This document shows, piece by piece, positions 36,306 through 46,781 of a stretch of DNA of 64,000 bases. The notes below the pieces were generated by a model. It was not told where the DNA came from and did no database searches. It saw nothing but the letters and a program-made list of their open reading frames with translations. Within the stretch, counting starts at the first letter, position 1. Each line of letters starts with the position of its first letter. This DNA comes from Curtobacterium sp. VKM Ac-2922 (GTDB taxonomy: Bacteria > Actinomycetota > Actinomycetes > Actinomycetales > Microbacteriaceae), in NCBI RefSeq assembly GCF_022815645.1, contig NZ_JALGRO010000004.1:1-64000 (forward strand), written 5' to 3'. The translations under genes were made by a program, and so were the position numbers.

Positions 36306-37799
36306 TCAGCGGCCGACGCGGAGGGACGGCAACCCGAGTGACACCGGCCCGGGGCCGGCACTGGTGTCGGCCGGGGTCGGCACGCCGCACGACTCGGCCT
36401 GCGCGCGGTCCCAGGCATCGCCCGCACGGGTGCGGCGGATGCGGAACGGAGCGTCGGCGTCGGCGATCAGGAAGTGCGGCGCAGCGCGGGTGACCTCGAC
36501 CGTGACGACGTCCCCCGGGCGTGGGACGTCCGAGTCGGCCGGCACCGTGAAGTGCACGAGCCGGGAGTCCTCCGCCCGGCCCGACAGACGGTGCGTTGCG
36601 CCGTCCTTGCGGCCCTCGCCGCTCGCCACCAGGACCTGGACCGTGCGGCCGACCTGCTTCGCGTTCTCTTCTGCCGTGATGCGCTCCTGCAGCGCGGTGA
36701 GCCGCTCGTAGCGTTCTTGGACGATCTCCTTCGGCAGCTGCTCGTCCATCGTCGCCGCGGGCGTGCCCGGACGGATGGAGTACTGGAAGGTGAACGCCGA
36801 GGCGAAGCGTGCCTGCTCGACGACGCGCAGGGTGTCCGCGAAGTCCTGCTCGGTCTCGCCCGGGAACCCCACGATGATGTCGGTGGAGATCGCCGCGTGC
36901 GGGATGGCGGCGCGGACCCGGTCGAGGATGCCGAGGAACCGTTCGCTGCGGTAGCTCCGTCGCATGGCCTTGAGCACGCGGTCCGAACCGGACTGCAGCG
37001 GCATGTGCAGCTGGGGCATGACGTTCGGGGTCTCGGCCATCGCGTCGATGACGTCGTCGGTGAACGCGGCGGGGTGCGGGCTGGTGAACCGGACGCGCTC
37101 CAGGCCCTCGATCTGCCCGGTGGCGCGCAGCAGCTTGCCGAAGGCCTGTCGGTCGCCGAACTCGACGCCGTACGAGTTGACGTTCTGGCCCAGCAGCGTG
37201 ACCTCGATCGCGCCGTCGTCGACGAGCGTCTGGATCTCGGCGAGGACGTCGCCCGGTCGGCGGTCCTTCTCCTTGCCGCGCAGCGAGGGCACGATGCAGA
37301 ACGTGCAGGTGTTGTTGCATCCGACCGAGATCGACACCCACCCGCTGTGCGTGGAGTCGCGCTTGGTCGGCAGGGTCGACGGGAAGACATCGAGCGACTC
37401 GAGGATCTCGAGTTGCGCTTCACCGTTGTGCCGGGCCCGTTCCAGCAGCGTCGGGAGCGATCCCATGTTGTGCGTCCCGAACACGACGTCGACCCACGGC
37501 GCCTTCTCGAGGATGACGTCCTTGTCCTTCTGCGCCAGGCACCCGCCGACCGCGATCTGCATGCCCGGGTGGTCGCGCTTGACGCCGGCGAGCTGCCCGA
37601 GGTTGCCGTACAGGCGGTTGTCGGCGTTCTCGCGCACCGCACAGGTGTTGATCACCACGACGTCCGCCTGCGTGCCGTCGGCCGCGACGTACCCCGCGGC
37701 CTGGAGCGAGCCGCTCAGACGCTCCGAGTCGTGCACGTTCATCTGGCACCCGTGGGTGCGGACTTCGTAGGTGCGGGGCTGCGCGTCGACAGTGGCCAT
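36306..37799 (-). CDS. miaB: tRNA-2-methylthio-N6-dimethylallyladenosine synthase MiaB
   Basis: Radical-SAM methylthiotransferase acting on i6A37 after MiaA. 497 aa. The N-terminal UPF0004 domain has three cluster cysteines (THGCQMN about 18, INTCAVREN about 52, GGCLAQ about 87). The radical-SAM motif is CNNTCTFC (about 160-167), and a TRAM domain lies near 380-445. A Pro/Ser-rich tail (about 460-497) is not universal. It lies directly upstream of miaA, 47 bases from recX. Confidence 0.97.
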   Translation of the reverse strand: MATVDAQPRTYEVRTHGCQMNVHDSERLSGSLQAAGYVAADGTQADVVVINTCAVRENADNRLYGNLGQLAGVKRDHPGMQIAVGGCLAQKDKDVILEKAPWVDVVFGTHNMGSLPTLLERARHNGEAQLEILESLDVFPSTLPTKRDSTHSGWVSISVGCNNTCTFCIVPSLRGKEKDRRPGDVLAEIQTLVDDGAIEVTLLGQNVNSYGVEFGDRQAFGKLLRATGQIEGLERVRFTSPHPAAFTDDVIDAMAETPNVMPQLHMPLQSGSDRVLKAMRRSYRSERFLGILDRVRAAIPHAAISTDIIVGFPGETEQDFADTLRVVEQARFASAFTFQYSIRPGTPAATMDEQLPKEIVQERYERLTALQERITAEENAKQVGRTVQVLVASGEGRKDGATHRLSGRAEDSRLVHFTVPADSDVPRPGDVVTVEVTRAAPHFLIADADAPFRIRRTRAGDAWDRAQAESCGVPTPADTSAGPGPVSLGLPSLRVGR

Positions 37800-37846
37800 G
37801 GTCGTCCCAGTGTAGGTCGGCGAGGCGCCCCGGACGGGTTGCGCCG

Positions 37847-38731
37847 CTACTCGAACCGGACGGGGCCGCGCGCACCACCGGGGCGGGACCGCCCGCCACC
37901 GTCGAGCGCGCGCTCGACCGCGATCCGGACGATGCCGCCGTTGTAGCCCTTGCGCATCAGGAAGCCCGACACACGACGTTCGGCGGTGGCACGGTCGAGC
38001 CCCCGCAGCTGCCCGGCACGCTTCTGCGCCAGCTCGATCGCCCGGAGGAACTCGTCGTCATCGTCATCTGCTGCAGCGTCGAGTGCGGCGTCGATGGCGG
38101 CCTGGTCGATGCCCCGGCGACGGAGTTCCGCCACGACACCCTGACGGCCCAGGCCCTTGCGGTCGTGCAGTCGGTCGACCAGGTCGGTGGCGAGAGCGAC
38201 GTCGTCGAGCAGGCCGACCCGGGTCAGGCGCTCGAGCTCGTGCTCCACCACCTCGGGGTCGAGGTCGTTCCGGGTGAGCGTCGACCGCATCTCGGACTCG
38301 CTGACGCCCTTGCGCCCGAGGGCACGCATGCTGAGCCGCTCGGCGTCGGCACGTTGCTCGTCGAGCGGACGCGGGGCGTCGGCAGGGTCGATCTCGTCAC
38401 CGCCGGCGATTGAGAACACCGACGCCGTCTGGGCGGGTGCTTCGTCGTCGGCGTCGTACCCGGACTGCTCGGCGCGGGCACTGCGACCGGAGCCGTCACC
38501 GACCACGGGCGAGACCCATTCCGACGGTTCGCGGTGGCCGTGCAAGCGCACCGGCACCGGAGCATCCGCGTCGAGGTCTCCGGACCCGTTGGCCGTCGCA
38601 TCGGTCGGCTCGGCGTCGGCCGGGTCGTCCACAACCGGTGTCACCGGTTGATCGGCACCCCGAGCCCGACGGGACCGTGCACCGAACAGGTCGGTGACCG
38701 GCGCGAGGTCCGCGTCGTCGTCGATGCTCAC
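37847..38731 (-). CDS. recX: RecA regulator RecX
   Basis: Modulates RecA filament formation. 294 aa, of which the C-terminal 150 are the RecX three-helix repeats ([56 protein letters not shown]). The first 130 residues are acidic, disordered and variable. GTG at 38731 overlaps the recA stop as GTGA, the standard recA-recX coupling. Confidence 0.94.
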   Translation of the reverse strand: MSIDDDADLAPVTDLFGARSRRARGADQPVTPVVDDPADAEPTDATANGSGDLDADAPVPVRLHGHREPSEWVSPVVGDGSGRSARAEQSGYDADDEAPAQTASVFSIAGGDEIDPADAPRPLDEQRADAERLSMRALGRKGVSESEMRSTLTRNDLDPEVVEHELERLTRVGLLDDVALATDLVDRLHDRKGLGRQGVVAELRRRGIDQAAIDAALDAAADDDDDEFLRAIELAQKRAGQLRGLDRATAERRVSGFLMRKGYNGGIVRIAVERALDGGGRSRPGGARGPVRFE

Positions 38732-39795
38732 GCCCCCTTGCGCGCGGCGAGCTTGGGCTCGATGGACTCCACCGGCGCCGCGTCAGCAGCAGGCTTCGCG
38801 CCACCGACGCCGAGCTTGGCGAGGATCTTGCCCTCGATCTCGGCAGCGATCTCCGGGTTCTGGATCAGGAACGAACGCGAGTTCTCCTTGCCCTGCCCGA
38901 GCTGGTCGCCGTCGTAGGTGTACCAGGCACCCGACTTCTTGACGATGTTGTGGTCGACACCGAAGTCGAGCAACGAGCCCTCGCGCGAGATGCCCGTGCC
39001 GTACAGGATGTCGAACTCGGCCTGCTTGAAGGGCGGCGCCATCTTGTTCTTGACGACCTTGACGCGCGTGCGGTTGCCCACCGCGTCGGTTCCGGTCTTC
39101 AGGGTCTCGATGCGACGGATGTCGAGGCGGACGGACGCGTAGAACTTCAGCGCCTTACCACCGGACGTGGTCTCCGGGGAGCCGAAGAACACACCGATCT
39201 TCTCGCGCAGCTGGTTGATGAAGATCATCGTGGTCTGCGTCTGGTTGAGCCCACCGGCCAGCTTGCGGAGCGCCTGGGACATCAGGCGGGCCTGCAGGCC
39301 GACGTGCGAATCGCCCATCTCGCCCTCGATCTCGGCGCGGGGCACGAGCGCCGCGACGGAGTCGATGACGATCAGGTCGATCGAGCCCGAGCGCACCAGC
39401 ATGTCGGCGATCTCGAGGGCCTGTTCGGCGGTGTCGGGCTGCGAGACCAGGAGCGCGTCGATGTCCACGCCGAGCGCCTTGGCGTACTCGGGGTCGAGCG
39501 CGTGCTCGGCGTCGATGAACGCTGCGATGCCGCCGTTGCGCTGCGCGTTGGCGATGGCGTGGATCGTCAGCGTCGTCTTGCCCGAGGACTCCGGGCCGTA
39601 GATCTCGATGATGCGGCCACGCGGCAGCCCACCGATGCCGAGGGCGACGTCCAGCGCGACCGAACCGGTCGGGATGACGGCGACGGGTGCGCGGTCGTCG
39701 GAGCCCAGGCGCATGACTGCACCCTTGCCGAACTGCCGGTCGATCTGGGCGAGGGCGGTCTCGAGGGACTTCTCGCGGTCTGCGGGTGAAGGCAT
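38728..39795 (-). CDS. recA: recombinase RecA
   Basis: Strand exchange in homologous recombination and co-protease for LexA. 355 aa. Walker [10 protein letters not shown] (about 67-75), Walker [22 protein letters not shown]-binding loops [22 protein letters not shown] and [11 protein letters not shown]. No intein. ATG 39795 has AGGAG 8 bases upstream. LexA boxes lie 210-250 bases upstream, so SOS control is likely. The 258-base leader contains no other gene. Confidence 0.98.
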   Translation of the reverse strand: MPSPADREKSLETALAQIDRQFGKGAVMRLGSDDRAPVAVIPTGSVALDVALGIGGLPRGRIIEIYGPESSGKTTLTIHAIANAQRNGGIAAFIDAEHALDPEYAKALGVDIDALLVSQPDTAEQALEIADMLVRSGSIDLIVIDSVAALVPRAEIEGEMGDSHVGLQARLMSQALRKLAGGLNQTQTTMIFINQLREKIGVFFGSPETTSGGKALKFYASVRLDIRRIETLKTGTDAVGNRTRVKVVKNKMAPPFKQAEFDILYGTGISREGSLLDFGVDHNIVKKSGAWYTYDGDQLGQGKENSRSFLIQNPEIAAEIEGKILAKLGVGGAKPAADAAPVESIEPKLAARKGA

Positions 39796-40004
39796 GGTGT
39801 GCTCCTGCGTGGTCGTGGTCTGCCGCCTGTAGGCTGTCTGGTCCCCAGCGGCCGATGGTGCAGGGCTGCTGGCTTCCGGACAAGGCTCCGGGTGTCTCCC
39901 GATGACTTCGAACCTAGGGCCGGCCACCGACATGTCTGCCGGTCACCGTGCTGCCTGTGGACGAGTTCCTCGAGGGACTCCGATGTGCAGGAACGTACCA
40001 CCCG

Positions 40005-40044
40005 TCGAACACGCGTTCGAGCGACACGCCGAACACGCGTTCGA
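40005..40044 (-). promoter_or_regulatory. two tandem LexA boxes upstream of recA
   Basis: TCGAACACGCGTTCGA (40005-40020) is a perfect palindromic SOS box. A second, CCGAACACGCGTTCGA (40029-40044), follows with 24-base spacing. They lie just past the DUF3046 stop, in the recA leader. The spacing is a little over two helical turns. Confidence 0.92.
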
Positions 40045-40053
40045 GCGCGGCGC

Positions 40054-40278
40054 TCAGTCGCGCGGCTCGAGCAGGCCCTTGCCGTGTCGGCGCTCGGGCG
40101 GCACGTCCTGCGAGTCGCACAGGGCATCCCAGACCTTGCGGGTGTCGATCCCCGCGGCGATGGCCTCGGCAGCCGACCGTCCGCCCAGCTCCTCGAGCAC
40201 GACGTCCCGTGCCACCACGGCGCCGTAGGCCTCGCCGAACACCTGGTCCACGGCTCGCCAGAACTCACTCACGCGCAT
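40054..40278 (-). CDS. DUF3046 protein
   Basis: 74-aa soluble protein of family DUF3046, regularly found between clgR and recA in actinobacteria; function unknown. The pattern FWRAVDQVFGEAYG (about 6-19), DVVLEELGGRSAAEAIAAG and DTRKVWDALC is typical. ATG 40278. A GAAC-N4-GTTC core lies upstream, so SOS control is possible. Confidence 0.9.
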   Translation of the reverse strand: MRVSEFWRAVDQVFGEAYGAVVARDVVLEELGGRSAAEAIAAGIDTRKVWDALCDSQDVPPERRHGKGLLEPRD

Positions 40279-40307
40279 CCGACAAGGCTAGACCGACCGC
40301 GACCACC

Positions 40308-40322
40308 CGGAACACGAGTTCG
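40308..40322 (-). promoter_or_regulatory. possible LexA box upstream of DUF3046
   Basis: CGGAACACGAGTTCG carries the exact core GAAC-N4-GTTC with one flank mismatch relative to CGAAC-N4-GTTCG. It is 30-44 bases upstream of the DUF3046 start. Confidence 0.5.
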
Positions 40323-40335
40323 CCCCGGACACGAG

Positions 40336-40370
40336 AACGCCCCCACCGGCGGACCGGCGGGGGCGTTCGT
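40336..40370 (-). terminator. clgR terminator
   Basis: GAACGCCCCCACCGG and CCGGCGGGGGCGTTC form a strong stem with one mismatch, 13 bases past the clgR stop on the minus strand. Confidence 0.85.
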
Positions 40371-40382
40371 GAGCGATGCGGT

Positions 40383-40691
40383 TCAGCGCACCGCGAGGTC
40401 GTTGTCGAACTCGGCGACGAGCTCGTCCGGGAGCGTGTCCGGCACGGGGACCAGTCCTTCGACCACGGCGAGACGGTCTCCCACTTCGCGCATGATCGTC
40501 GATATCGGGGTGTCCAGCGCGTCCGCGACGGACGCGAGGATCTCCGAGCTGGCTTCCTTCTGCCCACGCTCGACCTCGCTGAGGTACCCGAGCGCAACAC
40601 TGGCCTTGGACGCGACCTGACGGAGGGTCCGGCCCTTCTGCAAGCGGAAGTCCCGCAGAACGTCGCCGATTTCCTGACGAACGAGAACCAT
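40383..40691 (-). CDS. clgR: ClgR-type transcriptional activator
   Basis: XRE-family regulator of clp protease and envelope-stress genes in actinobacteria (M. tuberculosis Rv2745c). 102 aa, a single HTH (about 10-65, LRDFRLQKGRTLRQVASKAS, LGYLSEVERGQKEAS). Its place between pgsA/cinA and recA is conserved. A strong AGGAGAGGAGGAG tract precedes ATG 40691. In relatives it is autoregulated and degraded by Clp; no obvious ClgR box was identified here by eye. Confidence 0.9.
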   Translation of the reverse strand: MVLVRQEIGDVLRDFRLQKGRTLRQVASKASVALGYLSEVERGQKEASSEILASVADALDTPISTIMREVGDRLAVVEGLVPVPDTLPDELVAEFDNDLAVR

Positions 40692-40846
40692 GAGAACTCC
40701 TCCTCTCCTGTCGTCTCCGGGCCCGGTCGGTCGGGATGACCGTCACGGGGTCCGACAACGGGATCGTTGCCGGTTGCAGCATGGTAGCCACTGGGGCTGC
40801 CGTCCTGCTGGAGATTGCGTGAGATGTAACCCAGCGGTAACGCGGG

Positions 40847-41356
40847 TCATTCCCCACCGTCGAGCGTGGCGGACAGTCGTACCAGCAGTTCGGAGACGAC
40901 GGCCTGTCGGATTGCGTCACGGTCGCCGTCCAGGTGCAGTTCGAAGGCCTGCGCCCCGTCCGCCGAGGCGATCCCGACGAACACCGTGCCCACCGACTTG
41001 CCGTCCTGCGGGTCCGGTCCGGCCACCCCGGTGGTGCTGATCCCCCAGGTGGCGGGGACGCCGTCGACCGCCAGGGCCGTGCGCACGCCCGACGCCATCT
41101 GCCGCGCGACCTCGGGGTCCACGGCCCCGTTGGCGGCCAGCAGCGCCGCCGACACCCCGAGCACCGTCGCCTTGACCGGGGTGGCGTAGGCGACGACCCC
41201 ACCGCGGACGACCGCGCTGGCTCCGGGGACGGCCACCAGTGCCGACACCACCAGTCCCCCGGTGAGTGACTCGGCGACCGCCACGGATTCACCGCGGACG
41301 GTCAGTTCGGACACCACGCGTGGCGCGATGCGGACAGCGGCGTCCGCTCCGCTCAC
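40847..41356 (-). CDS. CinA C-terminal family protein (NMN amidohydrolase-like)
   Basis: 169-aa protein with only the C-terminal CinA/PncC domain, which in E. coli deamidates nicotinamide mononucleotide. Conserved: VAVAESLTGGLVVSALVAVPGAS (about 22-44) and GISTTGVAGPDPQDGKSVGTV (about 104-124). GTG start at 41356 overlaps the pgsA stop as GTGA. The usual actinobacterial neighbourhood is pgsA-cinA-clgR. Confidence 0.9.
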   Translation of the reverse strand: MSGADAAVRIAPRVVSELTVRGESVAVAESLTGGLVVSALVAVPGASAVVRGGVVAYATPVKATVLGVSAALLAANGAVDPEVARQMASGVRTALAVDGVPATWGISTTGVAGPDPQDGKSVGTVFVGIASADGAQAFELHLDGDRDAIRQAVVSELLVRLSATLDGGE

Positions 41357-41988
41357 GCGGCGGTCCGGTTGTGCTTCGCCGCCTGGTACAGGTAGTCGGC
41401 ACCGCTGAGCAGGGTGGCCACGACGGCGGCGGTCATCAGGATGCCGTTCGTCCAGTGCGCGACGTCGCCGGCGAAGCCCCACCAGGGGAACAGCGCGAGC
41501 GTGATGGCGACGGCCTGCAGCACGGTCTTGATCTTGCCGCCACGGCTGGCCGGGATCACCCGGTCGGACAGCACCGCGAAGCGGAAGACCGTGATGCCGA
41601 TCTCGCGCAGCATGATCAGCACGGTGACGTACCAGGGCAGTTCGCCGAGGATCGACAGCGCCACGAGCGCGCCGCCGATGAGCACCTTGTCGGCGATCGG
41701 GTCGACGAGCTTGCCGAAGTCCGTCACCAGGTCCTGACGTCGGGCGATGATGCCGTCGGCGCTGTCGGTGACGATCGCCACCACGAAGATCACGGCTGCC
41801 CAGATGCGGACGGACGTGTCCTGCCCGCCGTCCGACAGCAGCAGGACGAAGAACAGCGGCGCCATCAGGATGCGGATGACGGTGATGATGTTCGCCACGT
41901 TCGCCGTGGACGCGGGACCCGGGCCCTTGCGCAAGAGTCGCCCGCGCCACGGGAACCGCTTGCTGGTGGTGCCTTCCGAGGCGGTCAT
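41353..41988 (-). CDS. pgsA: CDP-diacylglycerol-glycerol-3-phosphate 3-phosphatidyltransferase-like
   Basis: Membrane CDP-alcohol phosphatidyltransferase of 211 aa, usually assigned to phosphatidylglycerol phosphate synthesis. The catalytic motif DG-x2-AR-x8-G-x3-D-x3-D is in DGIIARRQDLVTDFGKLVDP plus IADK (about 79-101). Helices follow at about 35-52, 105-125, 130-150 and 165-185. ATG 41988. It lies 6 bases after the ftsK stop, so the ftsK-pgsA-cinA order is operon-like. Substrate (glycerol-P or inositol-P) is not proven by sequence; this placement favours PgsA. Confidence 0.9.
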   Translation of the reverse strand: MTASEGTTSKRFPWRGRLLRKGPGPASTANVANIITVIRILMAPLFFVLLLSDGGQDTSVRIWAAVIFVVAIVTDSADGIIARRQDLVTDFGKLVDPIADKVLIGGALVALSILGELPWYVTVLIMLREIGITVFRFAVLSDRVIPASRGGKIKTVLQAVAITLALFPWWGFAGDVAHWTNGILMTAAVVATLLSGADYLYQAAKHNRTAA

Positions 41989-41994
41989 CTGCGA

Positions 41995-44922
41995 TCACTC
42001 CCTGCCGGTGAGGCCCCAGGCGTCCTCGTCCGGTTCGTCCTCGACCTGATCGTACCCTCGTGTCATGTCGCCCACCGGGTCGGCGCCGTACCGGTCGTCG
42101 TCCGGAGCGGAAGCAGGAGCGGCAGCCGGGGCGGAAGCCGGACCGGAAGCAACAGCCGACCCCGCCGGAGCGACCGGCGCAGCGGGCGGTGCCGGGGGCT
42201 CCTCACCGCGCAGGGTGGCCAGCACCGACGGCAGCTGGTCCGCGGTGACCAGCACGTCGCGGGCCTTGGAGCCCTCGGACGGCCCGACGATGTCACGCGA
42301 CTCCATCAGGTCCATCAGCCGTCCGGCCTTGGCGAACCCGACACGGAGCTTGCGCTGGAGCATCGACGTCGACCCGAACTGCGTCGACACGACCTGCTCG
42401 ACGGCGGCGAGCAGCAGCTCGAGGTCGTCGCCGATGTCGGCGTCGATCTCCTTGCGCTCGACCACGGCGGCGACGTCCTGCCGGTACTCGGGCTGGGCCT
42501 GCCGGGTGACGTGCTGGACGACCTCGGCGACCTCGCTCTCCTGCACCCAGGCGCCCTGCACGCGGACGGCCTTCGACGACCCCATCGGCAGGAACAGCGC
42601 GTCGCCCTGCCCGATGAGCTTGTCGGCGCCGGGCTGGTCGAGGATGACGCGGGAGTCGGTGACGCTCGTGACCGCGAAGGCGATCCGCGACGGCACGTTG
42701 GCCTTGATCAGGCCGGTGATGACGTCGACCGAGGGCCGCTGCGTCGCGAGCACCAGGTGGATGCCGGCGGCACGGGCGAGCTGGGTGATGCGGACGATCG
42801 ACTCTTCGACGTCCCGCGGCGCGACGAGCATCAGGTCCGCCAGCTCGTCCACGACGACCAGCAGGTACGGGTACGGCTTGAGCTTGCGCTCGCTGCCTGC
42901 GGGCAGCACGATCTCGTTGTTCTGGATCGCCTTGTTGAAGTCGTCGACGTGGCGGAACCCGAACGACGCCAGGTCGTCGTACCGCATGTCCATCTCCTTC
43001 ACGACCCACTGCAGCGCTTCGGCCGCCTTCTTGGGGTTCGTGATGATGGGCGTGATCAGGTGCGGGACGCCGGCGTAGATCGACAGCTCGACCCGCTTCG
43101 GGTCGACGAGCACCATGCGGACCTCGGACGGCTTCGCGCGCATGAGCAACGAGGTGATCATCGAGTTGATGAACACCGACTTGCCCGAGCCGGTGGAGCC
43201 GGCCACCAGCAGGTGCGGCATCTTCGCCAGGTTCGCCACGACGAACCCGCCCTCGACGTCCTTGCCGACACCGATCGTCATCGGGTGCTTGGACTTGGTC
43301 GCCGCGTTCGACCGCAGCACGTCGCCCAGGGACACGATCTCGCGGTCGGAGTTCGGGATCTCGACGCCGATGGCGCTCTTGCCCGGGATCGGCGACAGGA
43401 TGCGGACCTCGTTCGACGCCACCGCGTACGACAGGTTCTTCGACAGCGCGGTGACACGCTCGACCTTGACACCCGGGCCGAGTTCGATCTCGTACCGGGT
43501 CACGGTCGGGCCACGCGAGAACCCGGTGACCCGGGCGTCGACCTTGAACTCGGTCAGCACGCCCGTGATCGCCGCGACGATGTCGTCGTTGGCCTGGCTG
43601 CGGGCGACCGACGGCGTGCCGGCGCTCAGCGTGGTGGCCGCGGGCAGCCGGTAGGGGCGCGAGGGGTCGTCGACCGACGGCACGGCGTCCGCCGCGGGCA
43701 GGTCCGGTTCGGCGACGTCCGCCGGGAGGGCCGGGGAGACCACCGCGGGCACGTCGCGCTCGGGACGGATCACCTGGGTGGCGTCGTCCGGCACGGGTGC
43801 GCCGAAGTCGCGGAGCGCCTGTTCGGCGCGGTCGAGGTCGGAGGCGACCTCGGTCTCGAGCGAGTCGTTGAGGTTCAGCGACGCGGGCTCGGCCGGCGTG
43901 TGGTCGACCAGGCCCGCCGCGGCGCCACGGTTCGGGGACGGTGCGACGACCGGAGCTGCTGCGGCCGGCGACTCGGGGATGACCGGGCTGTCGTACGCCG
44001 GGTCTTCTTCACGACCGGACTTGTTGCGCCGCCACCACGGGATGTGCCCCTCGGCGTCGTCGGCCGGCTGGTCGCCGTCCGCGAAGCCCAGGTCGTCGAA
44101 CAGCTGCAGCTCCGGTGCGTCCTTCTTCCGACCGCGCCCACGCGCGGGAGTGGTCGGCTCGGCCGCGTCCTCGGAGACGTCGTCGGTGGCGGGAGCGGGC
44201 GCACCGAACAGGTAGGCGTACAGCTCGTGCAGGCGTCGACCGAGCTTGTTCGGCGGCGTCTTGGTGATGATGAACAGCGAGAGCACGAGCAGGACGACGG
44301 CGACCGGCACGGCGATCCACGGCGTCGCGACCGCCACCAGCCACCCGATGACGACCCAGCCGATCACCCCGCCGGCGGTGGCCAGCACGGGCATGCCGTC
44401 CGACGCGCTGGGCTGCCCGCCGAACACGTGGCAGAGCGACGAGATCGAGACGAGCAGCAGCCCCAGGCCGATCCCGATCCGGGTGTTGTCGTGCACGGAC
44501 GCCGGATGCCGGAACAACCAGCCCGCGAACACGACCATGATCACCGGCAGCGCGAACGCCAGCCGTCCGAACAGTCCACCGAACGTGTACGCGTCGAGCG
44601 CGATCGACACCGCGTTGGTCGGGTTGAGCCACTCGACGACCGCACCGGCGATGGCCAGCACGAACAGGAAGAACGGGAAGCCGTCGCGGCGCTGGTCCTT
44701 GTCCAACGACTCTTTTCCGAGCAGCCGGAACATCGCTCCGACGCCGTGCGCCATCCCCAGCCAGGCCGTCACGAGCGGGTTCGGACCGCTGAACTCGACC
44801 GCGGGCGTCGCCTGCGGGAGCTTCTTCGTGGTGGCCTGGGTGCGCGACGTTCCGCGCGCCCCACTCGTGCGGGACGACGTGGTCGCGCGCGAGCGCGAGG
44901 TCGACTTGGTGCCTCCGGCCAT
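41995..44922 (-). CDS. ftsK: DNA translocase FtsK
   Basis: Septal DNA pump that clears the chromosome terminus and activates XerCD recombination. 975 aa. N-terminal membrane domain with four or five helices (about 85-235), an acidic Pro/Ala-rich linker (about 250-480), then a RecA-like motor with Walker [11 protein letters not shown] (about 590-600) and [13 protein letters not shown]. The C-terminal gamma winged helix is [16 protein letters not shown], and a variable tail (about 910-975) follows. The ATG at 44922 is taken; an ATG at 44934 has a better AGGTGG upstream. The terminator at 44987 lies between rnj and ftsK. Confidence 0.95.
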   Translation of the reverse strand: MAGGTKSTSRSRATTSSRTSGARGTSRTQATTKKLPQATPAVEFSGPNPLVTAWLGMAHGVGAMFRLLGKESLDKDQRRDGFPFFLFVLAIAGAVVEWLNPTNAVSIALDAYTFGGLFGRLAFALPVIMVVFAGWLFRHPASVHDNTRIGIGLGLLLVSISSLCHVFGGQPSASDGMPVLATAGGVIGWVVIGWLVAVATPWIAVPVAVVLLVLSLFIITKTPPNKLGRRLHELYAYLFGAPAPATDDVSEDAAEPTTPARGRGRKKDAPELQLFDDLGFADGDQPADDAEGHIPWWRRNKSGREEDPAYDSPVIPESPAAAAPVVAPSPNRGAAAGLVDHTPAEPASLNLNDSLETEVASDLDRAEQALRDFGAPVPDDATQVIRPERDVPAVVSPALPADVAEPDLPAADAVPSVDDPSRPYRLPAATTLSAGTPSVARSQANDDIVAAITGVLTEFKVDARVTGFSRGPTVTRYEIELGPGVKVERVTALSKNLSYAVASNEVRILSPIPGKSAIGVEIPNSDREIVSLGDVLRSNAATKSKHPMTIGVGKDVEGGFVVANLAKMPHLLVAGSTGSGKSVFINSMITSLLMRAKPSEVRMVLVDPKRVELSIYAGVPHLITPIITNPKKAAEALQWVVKEMDMRYDDLASFGFRHVDDFNKAIQNNEIVLPAGSERKLKPYPYLLVVVDELADLMLVAPRDVEESIVRITQLARAAGIHLVLATQRPSVDVITGLIKANVPSRIAFAVTSVTDSRVILDQPGADKLIGQGDALFLPMGSSKAVRVQGAWVQESEVAEVVQHVTRQAQPEYRQDVAAVVERKEIDADIGDDLELLLAAVEQVVSTQFGSTSMLQRKLRVGFAKAGRLMDLMESRDIVGPSEGSKARDVLVTADQLPSVLATLRGEEPPAPPAAPVAPAGSAVASGPASAPAAAPASAPDDDRYGADPVGDMTRGYDQVEDEPDEDAWGLTGRE

Positions 44923-44986
44923 GGGCACGACCATAACGCCACCTGGGGACAACGCCGTGCAGCCCCGCCGCACCGGCGCCCGGAAC

Positions 44987-45040
44987 GGCCAGGAGGCCCG
45001 GTGCCGGTCCGTCACGGACCGGCACCGGGCCTCCTGGGTC
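44987..45040 (-). terminator. rnj terminator, long paired repeat
   Basis: CCAGGAGGCCCGGTGCCGGTCC pairs perfectly with GGACCGGCACCGGGCCTCCTGG around a short CGTCAC loop: a 22-bp stem between the rnj stop (45058) and the ftsK start. It is a variant of the GGACGGGAGGC family (CAGGAGGC instead of CGGGAGGC). Confidence 0.88.
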
Positions 45041-45057
45041 GGGCTGCGTGCCCGGCG

Positions 45058-46734
45058 CTACGCCTCGATGATCACCGGGACGATCATCGGACGGCGGCGG
45101 TGCTTGGTGTTGACCCAGCGACCGACGGTCCGGCGCACGACCTGGCTGAACGCGTGCGCGTCGCGGGTGCCGTTGCCGGCCGCGTCGGCCAGCGCTCGGG
45201 CGATCTGCGGTCGGACGTCGTCGAAGACCGAGTCGTCCTCGGCGAAGCCGCGGGACTGGATCTCCGGGCCGATGACGCACTGACCGGTGGCGAAGTCGAC
45301 CGCGCAGAAGACGGAGATGAAGCCCTCTTCGGCCAGGACGCGGCGGTCCTTCAGGTCGGCGTCGGTGATCTCGCCCACGGTCGAGCCGTCGACGTAGACG
45401 TACCCGATGTCGAGCTGTCCGGCGACGTTCACGACGCCGTCCTTCAGGTCGACCACGATGCCGTCCTGGCCCAGGATGACGTTGCGCGGCGGGACGCCCG
45501 TCTGGATCGCCAGGTCGGCGTTGGCGTACAGGTGGCGGTGCTCACCGTGCACGGGCAGGACGTTGCGCGGCCGCAGGATGTTGTAGCAGTACAGCAGCTC
45601 GCCGGCCGAGGCGTGTCCGGAGACGTGCACCTTCGCGTTGCCCTTGTGCACGACCTTCGCGCCGAGCTTGGTCAGGCCGTCGATCACGCGGTAGACGGCG
45701 TTCTCGTTGCCCGGGATGAGCGAGGACGCCAGGATGACGGTGTCGCCCTCGCCGATCTCGATCTGGTGCTCGAGGTTCGCCATGCGCGCCAGGACGGCCA
45801 TCGGCTCGCCCTGCGACCCCGTCGACATGTAGACGATCTGGTCGTCCGGCACGTTCTTGGCCTTCTTGGTGTCGATCAGCACGTTCTCCGGCACCCGCAG
45901 GTAGCCGAGCTCGGCGGCGATCGTCATGTTGCGGATCATCGAGCGGCCCATGAACGCGACCTTGCGGTTGGCGGCCGCGGCGGCGTCGAGGACCTGCTGC
46001 ACGCGGTGCACGTGCGACGAGAAGCTCGCGACGACGACCTTCTTGCGGGCGCGCGTGATGATGTTCTCGAGCACCGGGCCGATGTCGCGCTCGGGGGCCG
46101 TGAAGCCGGGGACGTCGGCGTTCGTCGAGTCCGGCAGGAACAGGTCGACGCCCTGCTCGCCCAGGCGCGCGAAGGCACGCAGGTCGGTGATGCGGTCGTC
46201 GAGCGGCAGCTGGTCCATCTTGAAGTCGCCGGTGTGCAGCACGCGCCCCGCGGGGGTGGTGATGGCGACGGCGAGGGCGTCGGGGATGGAGTGGTTGACC
46301 GCGACGAACTCCAGGTGGAACGGGCCGAGCTGCTCGGTCTGGTCCTCGGCAACGACGAGCGTGTACGGCTTGATCCGGTGTTCCTTGAGCTTCGCTTCGA
46401 CGAGCGCCAGGGTCAGCGTGGAGCCGATCAGCGGGATGTCGTCGCGGAGCTTCAGCAGGTACGGCACGGCGCCGATGTGGTCCTCGTGGCCGTGGGTGAG
46501 CACCACGCCGAGCACGTCGTCGAGACGGCCGCGGATGGGCGTGAAGTCGGGCAGGATCAGGTCCACGCCCGGCTGGTGCTCTTCGGGGAACAGCACGCCG
46601 GCGTCGACGATGAGGAGCTTGCCCTCGTACTCGTAGACGGTCATGTTGCGGCCGATCTCGCCGAGACCGCCGATCGGGATGACGCGGAGGGTGCCCTGCT
46701 CGAGGGGCTGGGGTTCGGAGACTTGCGTGGGCAT
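45058..46734 (-). CDS. rnj: ribonuclease J
   Basis: Metallo-beta-lactamase/beta-CASP RNase with 5'-3' exo- and endonuclease activity, central to mRNA and rRNA processing. 558 aa. Zinc motif THGHEDHIG (about 83-91), beta-CASP motifs (SFSSHVHRVQQ, FMGRSM, STGSQGEPM, SGHAS, PVHGEHRHL) and a C-terminal dimerisation domain (ending HRRRPMIVPVIIEA). ATG 46734 with AGGACC upstream; the earlier ATG at 46785 overlaps dapA. dapA-rnj gene pairs are conserved in actinobacteria. Confidence 0.96.
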   Translation of the reverse strand: MPTQVSEPQPLEQGTLRVIPIGGLGEIGRNMTVYEYEGKLLIVDAGVLFPEEHQPGVDLILPDFTPIRGRLDDVLGVVLTHGHEDHIGAVPYLLKLRDDIPLIGSTLTLALVEAKLKEHRIKPYTLVVAEDQTEQLGPFHLEFVAVNHSIPDALAVAITTPAGRVLHTGDFKMDQLPLDDRITDLRAFARLGEQGVDLFLPDSTNADVPGFTAPERDIGPVLENIITRARKKVVVASFSSHVHRVQQVLDAAAAANRKVAFMGRSMIRNMTIAAELGYLRVPENVLIDTKKAKNVPDDQIVYMSTGSQGEPMAVLARMANLEHQIEIGEGDTVILASSLIPGNENAVYRVIDGLTKLGAKVVHKGNAKVHVSGHASAGELLYCYNILRPRNVLPVHGEHRHLYANADLAIQTGVPPRNVILGQDGIVVDLKDGVVNVAGQLDIGYVYVDGSTVGEITDADLKDRRVLAEEGFISVFCAVDFATGQCVIGPEIQSRGFAEDDSVFDDVRPQIARALADAAGNGTRDAHAFSQVVRRTVGRWVNTKHRRRPMIVPVIIEA

Positions 46735-46781
46735 TCGGTCCTGACTGCTTCGGCGGCGCGCGTCCTGCGCACCGCGGTCGA

